Below are positions 6,939 through 12,370 of a stretch of 12,370 nucleotides of DNA, piece by piece; positions within the stretch are counted from its first letter, which is position 1; every line of letters begins with the position of its first letter. The stretch is from Prevotella sp. (lineage in GTDB: Bacteria; Bacteroidota; Bacteroidia; Bacteroidales; Bacteroidaceae), in assembly GCA_016283605.1 (NCBI GenBank), contig JAEENF010000246.1:1-12370 (forward strand), written 5' to 3'. The notes beneath the pieces are model-generated. The model had not been told where the DNA came from. It saw only the letters and a list, made by a program, of their open reading frames with translations, and made no database searches. Both the position numbers and the translations under genes were made by a program.

Positions 6939-7957
6939 TAAGATGTACTTTGTCTGAGAAAATACTCCATTTCAAACAACCAGCAGGAACCTCTCGTGGC
7001 GTCTATACCACCCGCAAGATCTGGCTTGTTCATCTGTCGGATGGTCAGCGAACGGGAGTAGGGGAGTGCGCCCCATTGCCTGATTTGAGCTGCGATGCCC
7101 TCCCTGATGATGAGTACGCCTCTATATTGAAAAAATTCTGCGAGGATTTCTGTCAGTCTGGCGAAATCGACTACGACGCTCTCCGCGACTACCCCTCCAT
7201 GCTCTTCGGTTTGGAAACCGCCCTGCTGAATCTCCAGAATGGCGATCGTCTGTTTGATACCGCCTTCTCTCGCGGTGAGGTCGGTATCCCCATCAACGGC
7301 CTCGTCTGGATGGGTAACCACGAAGAGATGCTCCAGCGTCTCGAAGAGAAACTGGCAAAAGGCTTCCGCTGCGTCAAACTCAAGATCGGCGCCATCGATT
7401 TTGACCAGGAACTCGACCTCATCAAACGTATTAGAGATCGCTTCTCCTTCCACGAGGTGGAGCTCCGTGTGGATGCCAATGGCGCTTTCCCCTATGACGA
7501 GGCACTGTATAAACTTGAGCTGCTGTCGCAGTATAATATCCATTCCATCGAGCAACCCATTCGTCAGGGCCAGTGGGCTTTCATGGCAGACCTCTGTCGC
7601 GAGTCCCCACTCCCCATCGCCCTCGACGAAGAACTCATCGGTGTCAATGACCCTGAGATGAAGCGTCACATGCTCAACATCATCAAACCACGATTCATCA
7701 TCCTCAAACCCTCCCTTCATGGCGGTATGTCCGGTTGTCGGGAGTGGATTGATATCGCCCGCGATATGGGTATCGGTTCGTGGATCACCTCTGCCCTCGA
7801 GAGCAACATCGGCCTCAATGCCATCGCCCAGTTTGCCTCTTCTGTCTATGGCGATCACATCACCATGCCCCAGGGGCTAGGCACTGGCCAGCTCTTCACC
7901 GACAACATCCCCATGCCTATAGAAATACAAAAAGACAGAGTATTTATTAAGACATAG
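6932..7957 (+). CDS. menC: o-Succinylbenzoate synthase MenC (enolase superfamily)
   Basis: This 341-residue enzyme dehydrates SHCHC to o-succinylbenzoate. The N-terminal capping domain begins with the conserved KQPAGTSRGVYTTR (15-28). The barrel carries the enolase-superfamily residues: K149 and K151 in VKLKIG, Mg ligands D181 (RVDANGAF), E207 (SIEQPI) and D232 (ALDEEL), and K259 in ILKPSLHGG. The start at ATG 6932 puts about 15 residues before QPAGTSRG, as in relatives as I recall them; TTG 6950 is an alternative. Oddities: ATG-TCT-TTA lies within the right end of cassette A. The last eight residues, KDRVFIKT, plus the TAG stop are encoded by the left end of element B. So both ends of the gene seem to have been rewritten by repeats. 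Confidence 0.95.
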   Translation: MSLRCTLSEKILHFKQPAGTSRGVYTTRKIWLVHLSDGQRTGVGECAPLPDLSCDALPDDEYASILKKFCEDFCQSGEIDYDALRDYPSMLFGLETALLNLQNGDRLFDTAFSRGEVGIPINGLVWMGNHEEMLQRLEEKLAKGFRCVKLKIGAIDFDQELDLIKRIRDRFSFHEVELRVDANGAFPYDEALYKLELLSQYNIHSIEQPIRQGQWAFMADLCRESPLPIALDEELIGVNDPEMKRHMLNIIKPRFIILKPSLHGGMSGCREWIDIARDMGIGSWITSALESNIGLNAIAQFASSVYGDHITMPQGLGTGQLFTDNIPMPIEIQKDRVFIKT

Positions 7958-8036
7958 TAACAGATTAACAAATATATATTCTTATGTCTAAATTATCTGT
8001 TAATAAAAATATGTTATTCTGTTACTCTGTCTTTAA
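7931..8036 (+). mobile_element. Empty inverted-repeat element B (no gene), between menC and menE
   Basis: This 106-bp segment matches both ends of cassette A. Its left end AAAGACAGAGTATT is identical to 6420-6433. The arm 7949-7970 is complementary to 8012-8033 at 20 of 22 positions. TATCTGTTAATA (7994-8005) resembles the sequence just after the GxxExxY stop in cassette A. It therefore looks like a cassette that lost or never had the gene, similar to a MITE. In RNA it would form a long hairpin ending 12 bases before the menE start. AACAGAT (7959-7965) and ATCTGTT (7995-8001) allow an alternative fold. Confidence 0.75.
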
Positions 8037-8045
8037 ATCGTTATT

Positions 8046-9047
8046 ATGTCTATAAATGAGTTCCTCGAGGAGTGGAATAACCCCTCACCTTATGTCCACG
8101 TGCAGACCAGCGGCTCTACCGGCACGCCCAAGCCCATGCTGGTTGAAAAGTCCCGTATGCTCGCCTCTGCCCGCATCACCAACGATTTCCTTGGTCTCCA
8201 GCCTGGTGACACAGCCCTCCTCTGCATGTCCCTCGACTTCATCGCTGGCAAGATGATGGTCGTCCGCGCCCTCGAACGTGGATTACGTTTAGTCTGCGTT
8301 GAGCCTTCGGGTCATCCATTGCGTGTTGCCCTCAACGACCAGACTCCCCTTTCTTTCGCTGCTATGGTCCCTTTGCAGGTCTACAACTCCCTCCAAGTCC
8401 CTGAGGAGCGTGAGCGACTGAAGCAAATAAAGCATCTGATCATTGGCGGAGGCGCCATCGACGATGCTCTCGCTGCCGAATTGAAAACCTTCTCCAACGC
8501 CGTCTGGAGCACCTACGGCATGACCGAGACCCTCTCCCATATCGCCCTTCGTCGTCTCTCCGGCCCCGATGCCTCCGATTGGTACACACCCTTCCCTTCC
8601 GTCACCGTCTCTCTCTCTGACGACTCCACCCTCATCATAGATGCCCCCGAAGTTTGCCCCGATCGCTTAATCACCAACGATATCGCCAACCTATCGCTGG
8701 GGCCAGGCCCCAATGATAGGTTTCCTCAATTCCGAATCCTCGGCCGTCGCGACAACACTATTTGCTCTGGCGGTCTCAAGATCCAAGCTGAGGAACTCGA
8801 GCGCCAGCTCCGTCCTCACCTTCGCGTACCTTATTTAATAAGTAAGCGTCCTGACTCCAAATTCGGCGAGATCGTCGTCCTCCTTACCGAAGGCCCCGTC
8901 GACGATGCCCGCGAGGTCTGCGAACGTATTCTTCCCAAATACCACCACCCCCGCGCATACGTCCACGTCTCTCACATCCCCCTTACAGCCACCGGTAAAC
9001 CCGCCCGCCGTGAAGCCGAGAAACTTGCAAGAAAAAACAATAAGTAA
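8046..9047 (+). CDS. menE: o-Succinylbenzoate-CoA ligase MenE (AMP-binding)
   Basis: This 333-residue adenylate-forming enzyme activates o-succinylbenzoate with ATP and CoA to give OSB-CoA. Core motifs run in order: P-loop TSGSTGTPKP (21-30), IIGGGAI (132-138), STYGMTET (155-162), the hinge FRILGRRDNTICSGGLKI (229-246), and TATGKPARRE (314-323) with the catalytic Lys K318. It is much shorter than B. subtilis MenE because the usual first 100 or so residues before the P-loop are absent, which I believe is common in Bacteroidales. ATG 8046 lies 9 bases after element B. Residues about 215-226 are encoded by a strong palindrome (8688-8722) that interrupts the segment between TNDIA and FRILG. Codon use is strikingly rich in C-ending codons. 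The stop is one base before the pepD start. Confidence 0.94.
   Translation: MSINEFLEEWNNPSPYVHVQTSGSTGTPKPMLVEKSRMLASARITNDFLGLQPGDTALLCMSLDFIAGKMMVVRALERGLRLVCVEPSGHPLRVALNDQTPLSFAAMVPLQVYNSLQVPEERERLKQIKHLIIGGGAIDDALAAELKTFSNAVWSTYGMTETLSHIALRRLSGPDASDWYTPFPSVTVSLSDDSTLIIDAPEVCPDRLITNDIANLSLGPGPNDRFPQFRILGRRDNTICSGGLKIQAEELERQLRPHLRVPYLISKRPDSKFGEIVVLLTEGPVDDAREVCERILPKYHHPRAYVHVSHIPLTATGKPARREAEKLARKNNK
8688..8722 (+). repeat. 35-bp palindrome inside menE coding sequence
   Basis: The outer arms AACCTATC (8688-8695) and GATAGGTT (8715-8722) are perfectly complementary. The inner arms TGGGGCC (8698-8704) and GGCCCCA (8706-8712) are also perfectly complementary around a single A. Only the two-base pairs gc and at between them do not match. 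It encodes roughly NLSLGPGPNDRF in frame. Confidence 0.85.
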
Positions 9048-9048
9048 T

Positions 9049-10500
9049 ATGAAAACTACAACAGAACGTGTATTCCAGATTTTTAAGGAACTGAACCAGA
9101 TTCCACGCCCTTCGCACCATGAAGAGCGAGTTGCTGACTATATATGCCGGTTTGCTGAGCGGCTGAATCTGCCCTATAAGCGCGACAAGGAGAACTGCGT
9201 CGTCATCAGCAAGCCAGCCACACTGGGCTATGAGGGCGCAGAGCCTGTCGTACTGCTCAACCACATGGATATGGTTTGCGTGGGCATGAGCGATCCGCTT
9301 AACACGCCTATCGATGCCTATATAGAGAATGGCTGGATGAAGGCACGAGGCACGTCGCTGGGTGCTGACAACGGCATCGGACTGTCGATGGCACTTGCCG
9401 TGCTGGAGAGCGACGAGATTATACATGGTCCGCTGGAGGTCATGACGACCACCAATGAGGAGGACGGCATGTCTGGAGCCTCCCAGCTGAGCAGCGACTT
9501 CCTGAAGGGTCGCAAGGTCATCAACCTTGATTCGGAAGACTATGACACCATCACGACGGGTGCTGCTGGTGCCTGCCTGCAGTTCCATCGCATCCCACTG
9601 GAGCGTGTGCCGGCCCCTGAAGACAGGAAGTGGTACCGCATCCGCATAGTTGGTGGATTGGGTGGGCACTCTGGCGTTGACATCAACAAGGGACGTTGTT
9701 CGGCCGTTAAGGCAGCAGCAGCTGTTTTAGTGTCTCTTTCGGAGAAACATGACTTCAGCTTGGCAACGATCAATATAGGTGAGGCCAATGCTTCAATTGC
9801 TTCAAAGGGCGAGATGGTGATAGCATGTCCATCGGCAGAATCTCAAGCCTTGATCCTTGATGTTAAGCAGACAAGCGACTGGTTGCATGATGAACACCCT
9901 CAAGACCCTGATGTGAAGTGTCTCATCGAAGCCTGTGAACCCCAAGAAACCGTTATCTCGCCAAGAACTTTCCAAGCACTGATGACCTGCTTGTGTGAGG
10001 TGCCTCAAGGGGTAGTGAGAATGAGTGAGGTGATGCCTGGCACGGTGGAAACGTCCAATAATATTGGGCGTGTCGTGACGGAAGAGGAATACATTTTTGT
10101 CTCTACACACACACGTAGTTTCATCGATGACGATATGGATGCACTAAGCAAGGCTATTGCCAAGACGTTTAAGGATAGCGGTGCCCAGTCCGAAGTTGTG
10201 ATGTCGGCTCCTGCCTGGCAGGAAGACCAGCAGTCAGCATTCCTCCAGCTCACCTCCGACACGTTCCAGGATGTGCTGGGCTGGCGCCCACGGATGGTGG
10301 CCATGCACTTCGTGCTCGAGGCTGGATTCTTCGTGCAGCACTATCCTGGCATTCAGATTGCCAGCATCGGCCCCCGCATCGTCGAGCCTCACTCAACCAG
10401 CGAACGTGTCGAACTCTCCACCATCGAAGATATCTGGCAAGTGCTCATCGAACTCCTCAAACGTCTTGCTGACGGTTCTTATTTGGGCGTTGGGGAATAG
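9049..10500 (+). CDS. pepD: Aminoacyl-histidine dipeptidase / beta-Ala-His dipeptidase (PepD, M20C)
   Basis: This 483-residue zinc metallopeptidase is close to the 485 residues of E. coli PepD. The di-zinc site is visible: H72 in NHMDM with D74, bridging D107 in SLGADNG, E137 and E138 in TTNEEDG (general base and ligand), D161 in NLDSED, and H448 in VEPHSTSE. The lid domain includes GGLGGHSGVDI (202-212). It cleaves dipeptides and other short peptides, including Xaa-His, in the cytosol. The ATG at 9049 is chosen because MKTTTERVFQIF starts the family N-terminus; the frame continues upstream only through out-of-frame menE. It begins one base after the menE stop, so it is probably co-transcribed though unrelated to menaquinone. 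The C-terminal tail ADGSYLGVGE is unusual and contains a 12-base match to the palindrome beyond the gene. Confidence 0.93.
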   Translation: MKTTTERVFQIFKELNQIPRPSHHEERVADYICRFAERLNLPYKRDKENCVVISKPATLGYEGAEPVVLLNHMDMVCVGMSDPLNTPIDAYIENGWMKARGTSLGADNGIGLSMALAVLESDEIIHGPLEVMTTTNEEDGMSGASQLSSDFLKGRKVINLDSEDYDTITTGAAGACLQFHRIPLERVPAPEDRKWYRIRIVGGLGGHSGVDINKGRCSAVKAAAAVLVSLSEKHDFSLATINIGEANASIASKGEMVIACPSAESQALILDVKQTSDWLHDEHPQDPDVKCLIEACEPQETVISPRTFQALMTCLCEVPQGVVRMSEVMPGTVETSNNIGRVVTEEEYIFVSTHTRSFIDDDMDALSKAIAKTFKDSGAQSEVVMSAPAWQEDQQSAFLQLTSDTFQDVLGWRPRMVAMHFVLEAGFFVQHYPGIQIASIGPRIVEPHSTSERVELSTIEDIWQVLIELLKRLADGSYLGVGE

Positions 10501-10530
10501 GGCGATTTGTATATCCTATTTGTAATACGC

Positions 10531-10568
10531 AGGGACGGTTCTTATGTTATAACAAAAGAACCGTCCCT
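10531..10568. repeat. 38-bp palindrome between convergent genes (possible bidirectional terminator or REP-like unit)
   Basis: The arms AGGGACGGTTCTT (10531-10543) and AAGAACCGTCCCT (10556-10568) are perfectly complementary. The interior TGTTATAACA (10545-10554) is itself a perfect palindrome, leaving one A/A mismatch. It lies between the 3' ends of pepD (+) and the DUF5053-like gene (-), where a bidirectional terminator would be expected. No T-run follows on either strand, so an intrinsic terminator role is uncertain. AGGGACGGTTCT-type palindromes recur in many genomes as I recall, which favours a REP/MITE-like unit. Confidence 0.7.
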
Positions 10569-10573
10569 CTGTT

Positions 10574-10592
10574 ACAGGGCATCTGGGTATAC
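10574..10592 (+). repeat. Left copy of direct repeat flanking the DUF5053-like gene
   Basis: ACAGGGCATCTGGGTATAC here matches ACAGGCATCTGGGTGTAC at 11273-11290 with one gap and one substitution. This copy also contains the perfect 12-base palindrome TGGGTATACCCA (10584-10595). Confidence 0.6.
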
Positions 10593-10638
10593 CCAAGTAC
10601 CTGTTCCTGTGACTAAGGCTGAATTTCTGAATCCATGT

Positions 10639-11025
10639 CTATATGCTCATGGCTACTGCAGACATCTTTTCACTAAGATCCTGCAGGGCCTTGCGGAACA
10701 TAAGTCTTTCCTCATCGGTAAATATTGCAGTCTTTCCATTCACCCTGTTTCCATTCACCTTCTGCATAAGCCATCCACGTGACTTTCCAAAATATTTCTT
10801 GGCAATATAGCTGAATGATAGGGCTTCTGGCAGATCTCCCAATTTGGCACGGAAGATCATTTCATCGGCTTCTTCGATGACCTTACGCATGCCTTTGTCA
10901 AATTCAATTACACCTTTCTCTAACTCTTCTGCAGTCAGTTTTACAGATGGCTTCCTTCCTTCAGTGACATCTTCGAAATATGCCCTGATTTTTTTGTCTT
11001 TGATATGATTAGTTGCTTTTTCCAT
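10639..11025 (-). CDS. DUF5053-like small protein
   Basis: This 128-residue soluble, highly charged protein is probably helical. The C-terminal half carries SFSYIAKKYFGKSRGWLMQKVNGNRVNGK (about 70-98), followed by FTDEERLMFRKAL. This resembles the DUF5053 family of Bacteroidota, in which the 'YIAKxYFGKSRxWL' stretch looks like a helix-turn-helix of the 'is-it-here, does-it-bind' type; a DNA-binding role is inference. The ATG at 11025 is preceded by a TATCTTTG box at 11048-11055 on the same strand, and a better promoter lies at 11196-11227. It converges on pepD with a palindrome between. Near-identical direct repeats flank the gene (10574-10592 and 11273-11290). The function is unknown, and I assign the family from memory of the motif. 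Confidence 0.75.
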   Translation of the reverse strand: MEKATNHIKDKKIRAYFEDVTEGRKPSVKLTAEELEKGVIEFDKGMRKVIEEADEMIFRAKLGDLPEALSFSYIAKKYFGKSRGWLMQKVNGNRVNGKTAIFTDEERLMFRKALQDLSEKMSAVAMSI

Positions 11026-11047
11026 ATTTAGAGTAGACCTGACGCTG

Positions 11048-11055
11048 CAAAGATA
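11048..11055 (-). promoter_or_regulatory. Proximal -7 box for the DUF5053-like gene
   Basis: On the minus strand this reads TATCTTTG, matching the Bacteroidota -7 consensus TAnnTTTG, 22 bases upstream of the start codon. A TTTG at the -33 position is not well placed (the nearest spacing is 25), so the promoter may be weak or need an activator. Confidence 0.5.
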
Positions 11056-11171
11056 ATAAACATTTGTTTAATCTAAAAACCAAAACAAGAAAAACTTTAG
11101 TAATAAACAAAAGTTTAACTGACATTAACTCTTTCTTCTTCATAAATACAAAATTTTGTTGTTCATAATTT

Positions 11172-11184
11172 AGACCTGAGGTCT
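11172..11184. promoter_or_regulatory. Perfect 13-base palindrome, operator-like
   Basis: AGACCT-G-AGGTCT is a perfect 6-1-6 inverted repeat. It sits just downstream of the distal minus-strand -7 box, near the expected transcription start, where a repressor would block initiation. A half site (TAGACCTGA) recurs at 11034-11042, again just downstream of the proximal -7 box. Confidence 0.45.
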
Positions 11185-11195
11185 CCTATTGGTTG

Positions 11196-11227
11196 CAAAG
11201 ATAGGCATTTTTCGCTTATCTTCCAAA
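11196..11227 (-). promoter_or_regulatory. Distal minus-strand promoter reading toward the DUF5053-like gene
   Basis: On the minus strand a TTTG (11224-11227) is followed by 20 bases and then TATCTTTG (11196-11203). This fits the Bacteroidota sigma-ABfr type promoter TTTG-N19-21-TAnnTTTG. The leader would be about 165 bases long. Confidence 0.55.
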
Positions 11228-11272
11228 TAATTCACAATTTATTTTTAGTTTCTCTTCCAAAATAATCATTGG

Positions 11273-11290
11273 ACAGGCATCTGGGTGTAC
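11273..11290 (+). repeat. Right copy of direct repeat flanking the DUF5053-like gene
   Basis: ACAGGCATCTGGGTGTAC is the partner of 10574-10592. The two copies bracket about 680 bases that contain the DUF5053-like gene and its promoters. Confidence 0.6.
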
Positions 11291-11293
11291 TTG

Positions 11294-11332
11294 TTGGACA
11301 AAACAGGGGTTAAGACCCTGATTCTTGTCCAA
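11294..11332 (+). other. Two-stem hairpin upstream of the WYL regulator promoter
   Basis: TTGGACAA (11294-11301) pairs with TTGTCCAA (11325-11332). Inside, CAGGG (11304-11308) pairs with CCCTG (11316-11320). It ends about 24 bases before the -33 element of the plus-strand promoter, so it may be an operator or the end of an inserted element. No T-run follows it. Confidence 0.5.
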
Positions 11333-11355
11333 AACCGATAATAATTTTGAAATAA

Positions 11356-11388
11356 TTTGGAACTTTAGATAAAAAAGTCCTATCTTTG
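11356..11388 (+). promoter_or_regulatory. Promoter of the WYL-domain regulator gene
   Basis: TTTG at 11356-11359 (-33) is followed by 21 bases and TATCTTTG at 11381-11388 (-7), a good match to the Bacteroidota promoter consensus. The -7 box ends 28 bases before the ATG at 11417, giving a short leader. Confidence 0.7.
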
Positions 11389-11416
11389 CCCCTAAGTTGT
11401 AAAACCTAAGATAAAT

Positions 11417-12370
11417 ATGCCTGTAGATAAGCAAGTCCTATTACGATACAAGGTGCTGAACCGCTGTTTCAGAAACCAGTTCAGAGCATTCACCATCGAC
11501 GATCTCGTTGATGAGTGCAATGCTGCTTTGATAAGGGCAGACAAGCAAGAAGTCTCCAAGCGCACCATTCAGAACGATATCAACACTCTGGAGGCAGACT
11601 ACGGTATAATGCTCAATGAAAACCTGAAGCGCGGACGCCAGCGACTCTACCGCTATAGCGACACCACCTATACCCTGCCTCTGTTCCGGATGAATGACAA
11701 GGAACGCAATAAGATCCAGGATGCCATCCGCGTGCTCGAAGATTTCGAGGGCGATCCCATGTACGAATGGGCGCGATCCCTGCTGATACAGGTAGGAGCG
11801 GGACTCTTCGATGAAGACACCTCTTCAGTGGTATCCTTCCAGAGCAATCCCGATCTCGAGGGTCTGATGCATTTCAGCAAGCTATTGCAGGCCATCATGA
11901 CCAAGCGCGTGCTGAAACTTACCTACAAGCCCTTTGGCAAAGATACGCTCACCGAACGCATCTATCCCTACCACCTCAAACAGTTCAACGACCGTTGGTA
12001 CCTCATTGCGCAGGCCATTGGCTACGACACCTTGGCTCATTATGCCTTGGACCGTATTGAGAGCTTCGAGGAAATCGCGTTGCCCTATAAAAAGTCCGGA
12101 GTAGACTTCAACCATTATTTCGACGATATCATTGGCGTCACCGCTCCTGAGCGCTACGAGCCTGTGGATGTGATACTGCGAGTTTCTAACAATCGTTTCA
12201 ACTATATCAAGACCAAGCCCTTGCACCTCTCGCAGCGCATCATCGCTGAGGAAGATGGTTACACCAAGATCTCCATCAATGTGAAGATCAACAAAGAGCT
12301 CATCTCTCTGCTTCTCTCCTTTGGCCCCGATGTCGAAGTCATCTCTCCCGCCTCCCTCCGCAAGATGCTC
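11417..12370 (+). CDS. WYL-domain transcriptional regulator (3' end cut by window)
   Basis: The frame runs 318 codons from ATG 11417 to the right edge without a stop. The N-terminal winged-helix DNA-binding region covers about residues 8-66, with the recognition helix around VSKRTIQNDINTLE (46-59). The WYL domain (about 152-222) contains YPYHLKQFNDRWYLIA with the name-giving W194-Y195-L196, then YALDRIESF. The C-terminal WCX-type domain starts near residue 248 (PVDVILRVSN). WYL proteins are ligand-sensing regulators, often of nucleic-acid or nucleotide signals, and frequently control phage-defence or DNA-repair genes. The gene has its own promoter and is divergent from the DUF5053-like gene. 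Any regulated defence genes would lie beyond the window; that is inference. Confidence 0.9.
   Translation, partial: MPVDKQVLLRYKVLNRCFRNQFRAFTIDDLVDECNAALIRADKQEVSKRTIQNDINTLEADYGIMLNENLKRGRQRLYRYSDTTYTLPLFRMNDKERNKIQDAIRVLEDFEGDPMYEWARSLLIQVGAGLFDEDTSSVVSFQSNPDLEGLMHFSKLLQAIMTKRVLKLTYKPFGKDTLTERIYPYHLKQFNDRWYLIAQAIGYDTLAHYALDRIESFEEIALPYKKSGVDFNHYFDDIIGVTAPERYEPVDVILRVSNNRFNYIKTKPLHLSQRIIAEEDGYTKISINVKINKELISLLLSFGPDVEVISPASLRKML

Larger units (their letters stand above)
6420..6941 (+). mobile_element. Inverted-repeat-bounded cassette A carrying a GxxExxY gene
   Basis: This 522-bp segment lies between menB and menC. The left arm 6440-6461 begins AAGACAGAGTAACAG and pairs with the right arm 6917-6938 in reverse complement at 21 of 22 positions by eye. 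A further partial copy, AAGACAGAGTA, lies outside the left arm at 6421-6431. The interior is visibly more AT-rich than the men genes and holds one small gene. A second segment with both ends but no gene occurs at 7931-8036, which defines the boundaries: AAAGACAGAG on the left and GTCTTTAA on the right. No target-site duplication is evident. No transposase is present, so how it moves is unknown. Confidence 0.7.
11026..11416. other. 391-bp divergent intergenic region with several regulatory signals
   Basis: This AT-rich stretch separates the DUF5053-like gene (-) and the WYL regulator (+). It holds two minus-strand TATCTTTG boxes, one plus-strand promoter, a repeated TAGACCTGA (11034-11042 and 11171-11179), the perfect palindrome AGACCTGAGGTCT (11172-11184), an AAACTTT/AAAGTTT inverted repeat (11092-11116) and a two-stem hairpin (11294-11332). 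No coding frame there is convincing. Confidence 0.7.

Noticed and set aside
6938..7858. Long minus-strand open frame (306 residues) opposite menC
   Set aside because: It is antisense to a clear MenC with intact catalytic residues; the antisense translation has no family features.
8905..9048. Upstream extension of pepD by 48 residues
   Set aside because: The added part is the menE 3' end in another frame; the PepD family N-terminus begins at 9049.
10584..10595. TGGGTATACCCA as an independent operator
   Set aside because: It is a perfect 12-base palindrome, but it lies at a convergent 3' junction with no promoter nearby; I kept it only as part of the direct repeat.
10507..10782. Plus-strand open frame of 91 residues after pepD
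   Set aside because: It runs through the palindrome and antisense to the DUF5053-like gene, with no domain and no promoter.
1..12370. tRNA, rRNA or riboswitch
   Set aside because: No cloverleaf, rRNA block or known riboswitch core was recognised by reading either strand; a covariance-model search would be decisive.

Overview
The window looks like chromosomal DNA of a Bacteroidota member, most likely Prevotella or a close relative. The reasons are promoters with a TAnnTTTG-type -7 box (TATCTTTG), starts without obvious Shine-Dalgarno sequences, a Bacteroidales-style menaquinone cluster with a hotdog thioesterase, and a DUF5053-like gene. The genus is inferred.

Layout. Positions 1-10500 are one co-oriented (+) run of genes. 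It begins with three tandem ROK-family sugar-kinase-like paralogues, the first cut by the window edge. Then comes a nearly complete menaquinone (vitamin K2) pathway: DHNA-CoA thioesterase (menI-like), menF, menD, menB, menC and menE. It ends with a PepD-type M20C dipeptidase. menI/menF and menD/menB overlap by 1 and 4 bases and menF/menD by 11, so they should be translationally coupled. MenF makes isochorismate, MenD makes SEPHCHC, MenC makes o-succinylbenzoate, MenE makes OSB-CoA, MenB makes DHNA-CoA, and the thioesterase releases DHNA. menH and menA are not in the window. At 10639-11025 (-) a small DUF5053-like gene converges on pepD. A 391-bp divergent intergenic region carries promoters for both directions. 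From 11417 (+) a WYL-domain regulator runs off the right edge.

Most notable is the number of small repeats and palindromes inserted in or between the menaquinone genes. A 522-bp inverted-repeat-bounded cassette carrying an AT-rich GxxExxY (PD-(D/E)XK-like) gene sits between menB and menC. A 106-bp 'empty' version with the same ends sits between menC and menE. These elements appear to supply the start codon and the last eight codons of menC. menD carries an in-frame array of five heptamers, menE an in-frame 35-bp near-perfect palindrome, and another heptamer array spans the ROK3 stop codon. A 38-bp palindrome separates the convergent pepD and DUF5053 genes, and the DUF5053 gene is flanked by near-identical direct repeats of about 18 bp.

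The best candidate for something undescribed is the GxxExxY inverted-repeat cassette together with its empty copy.
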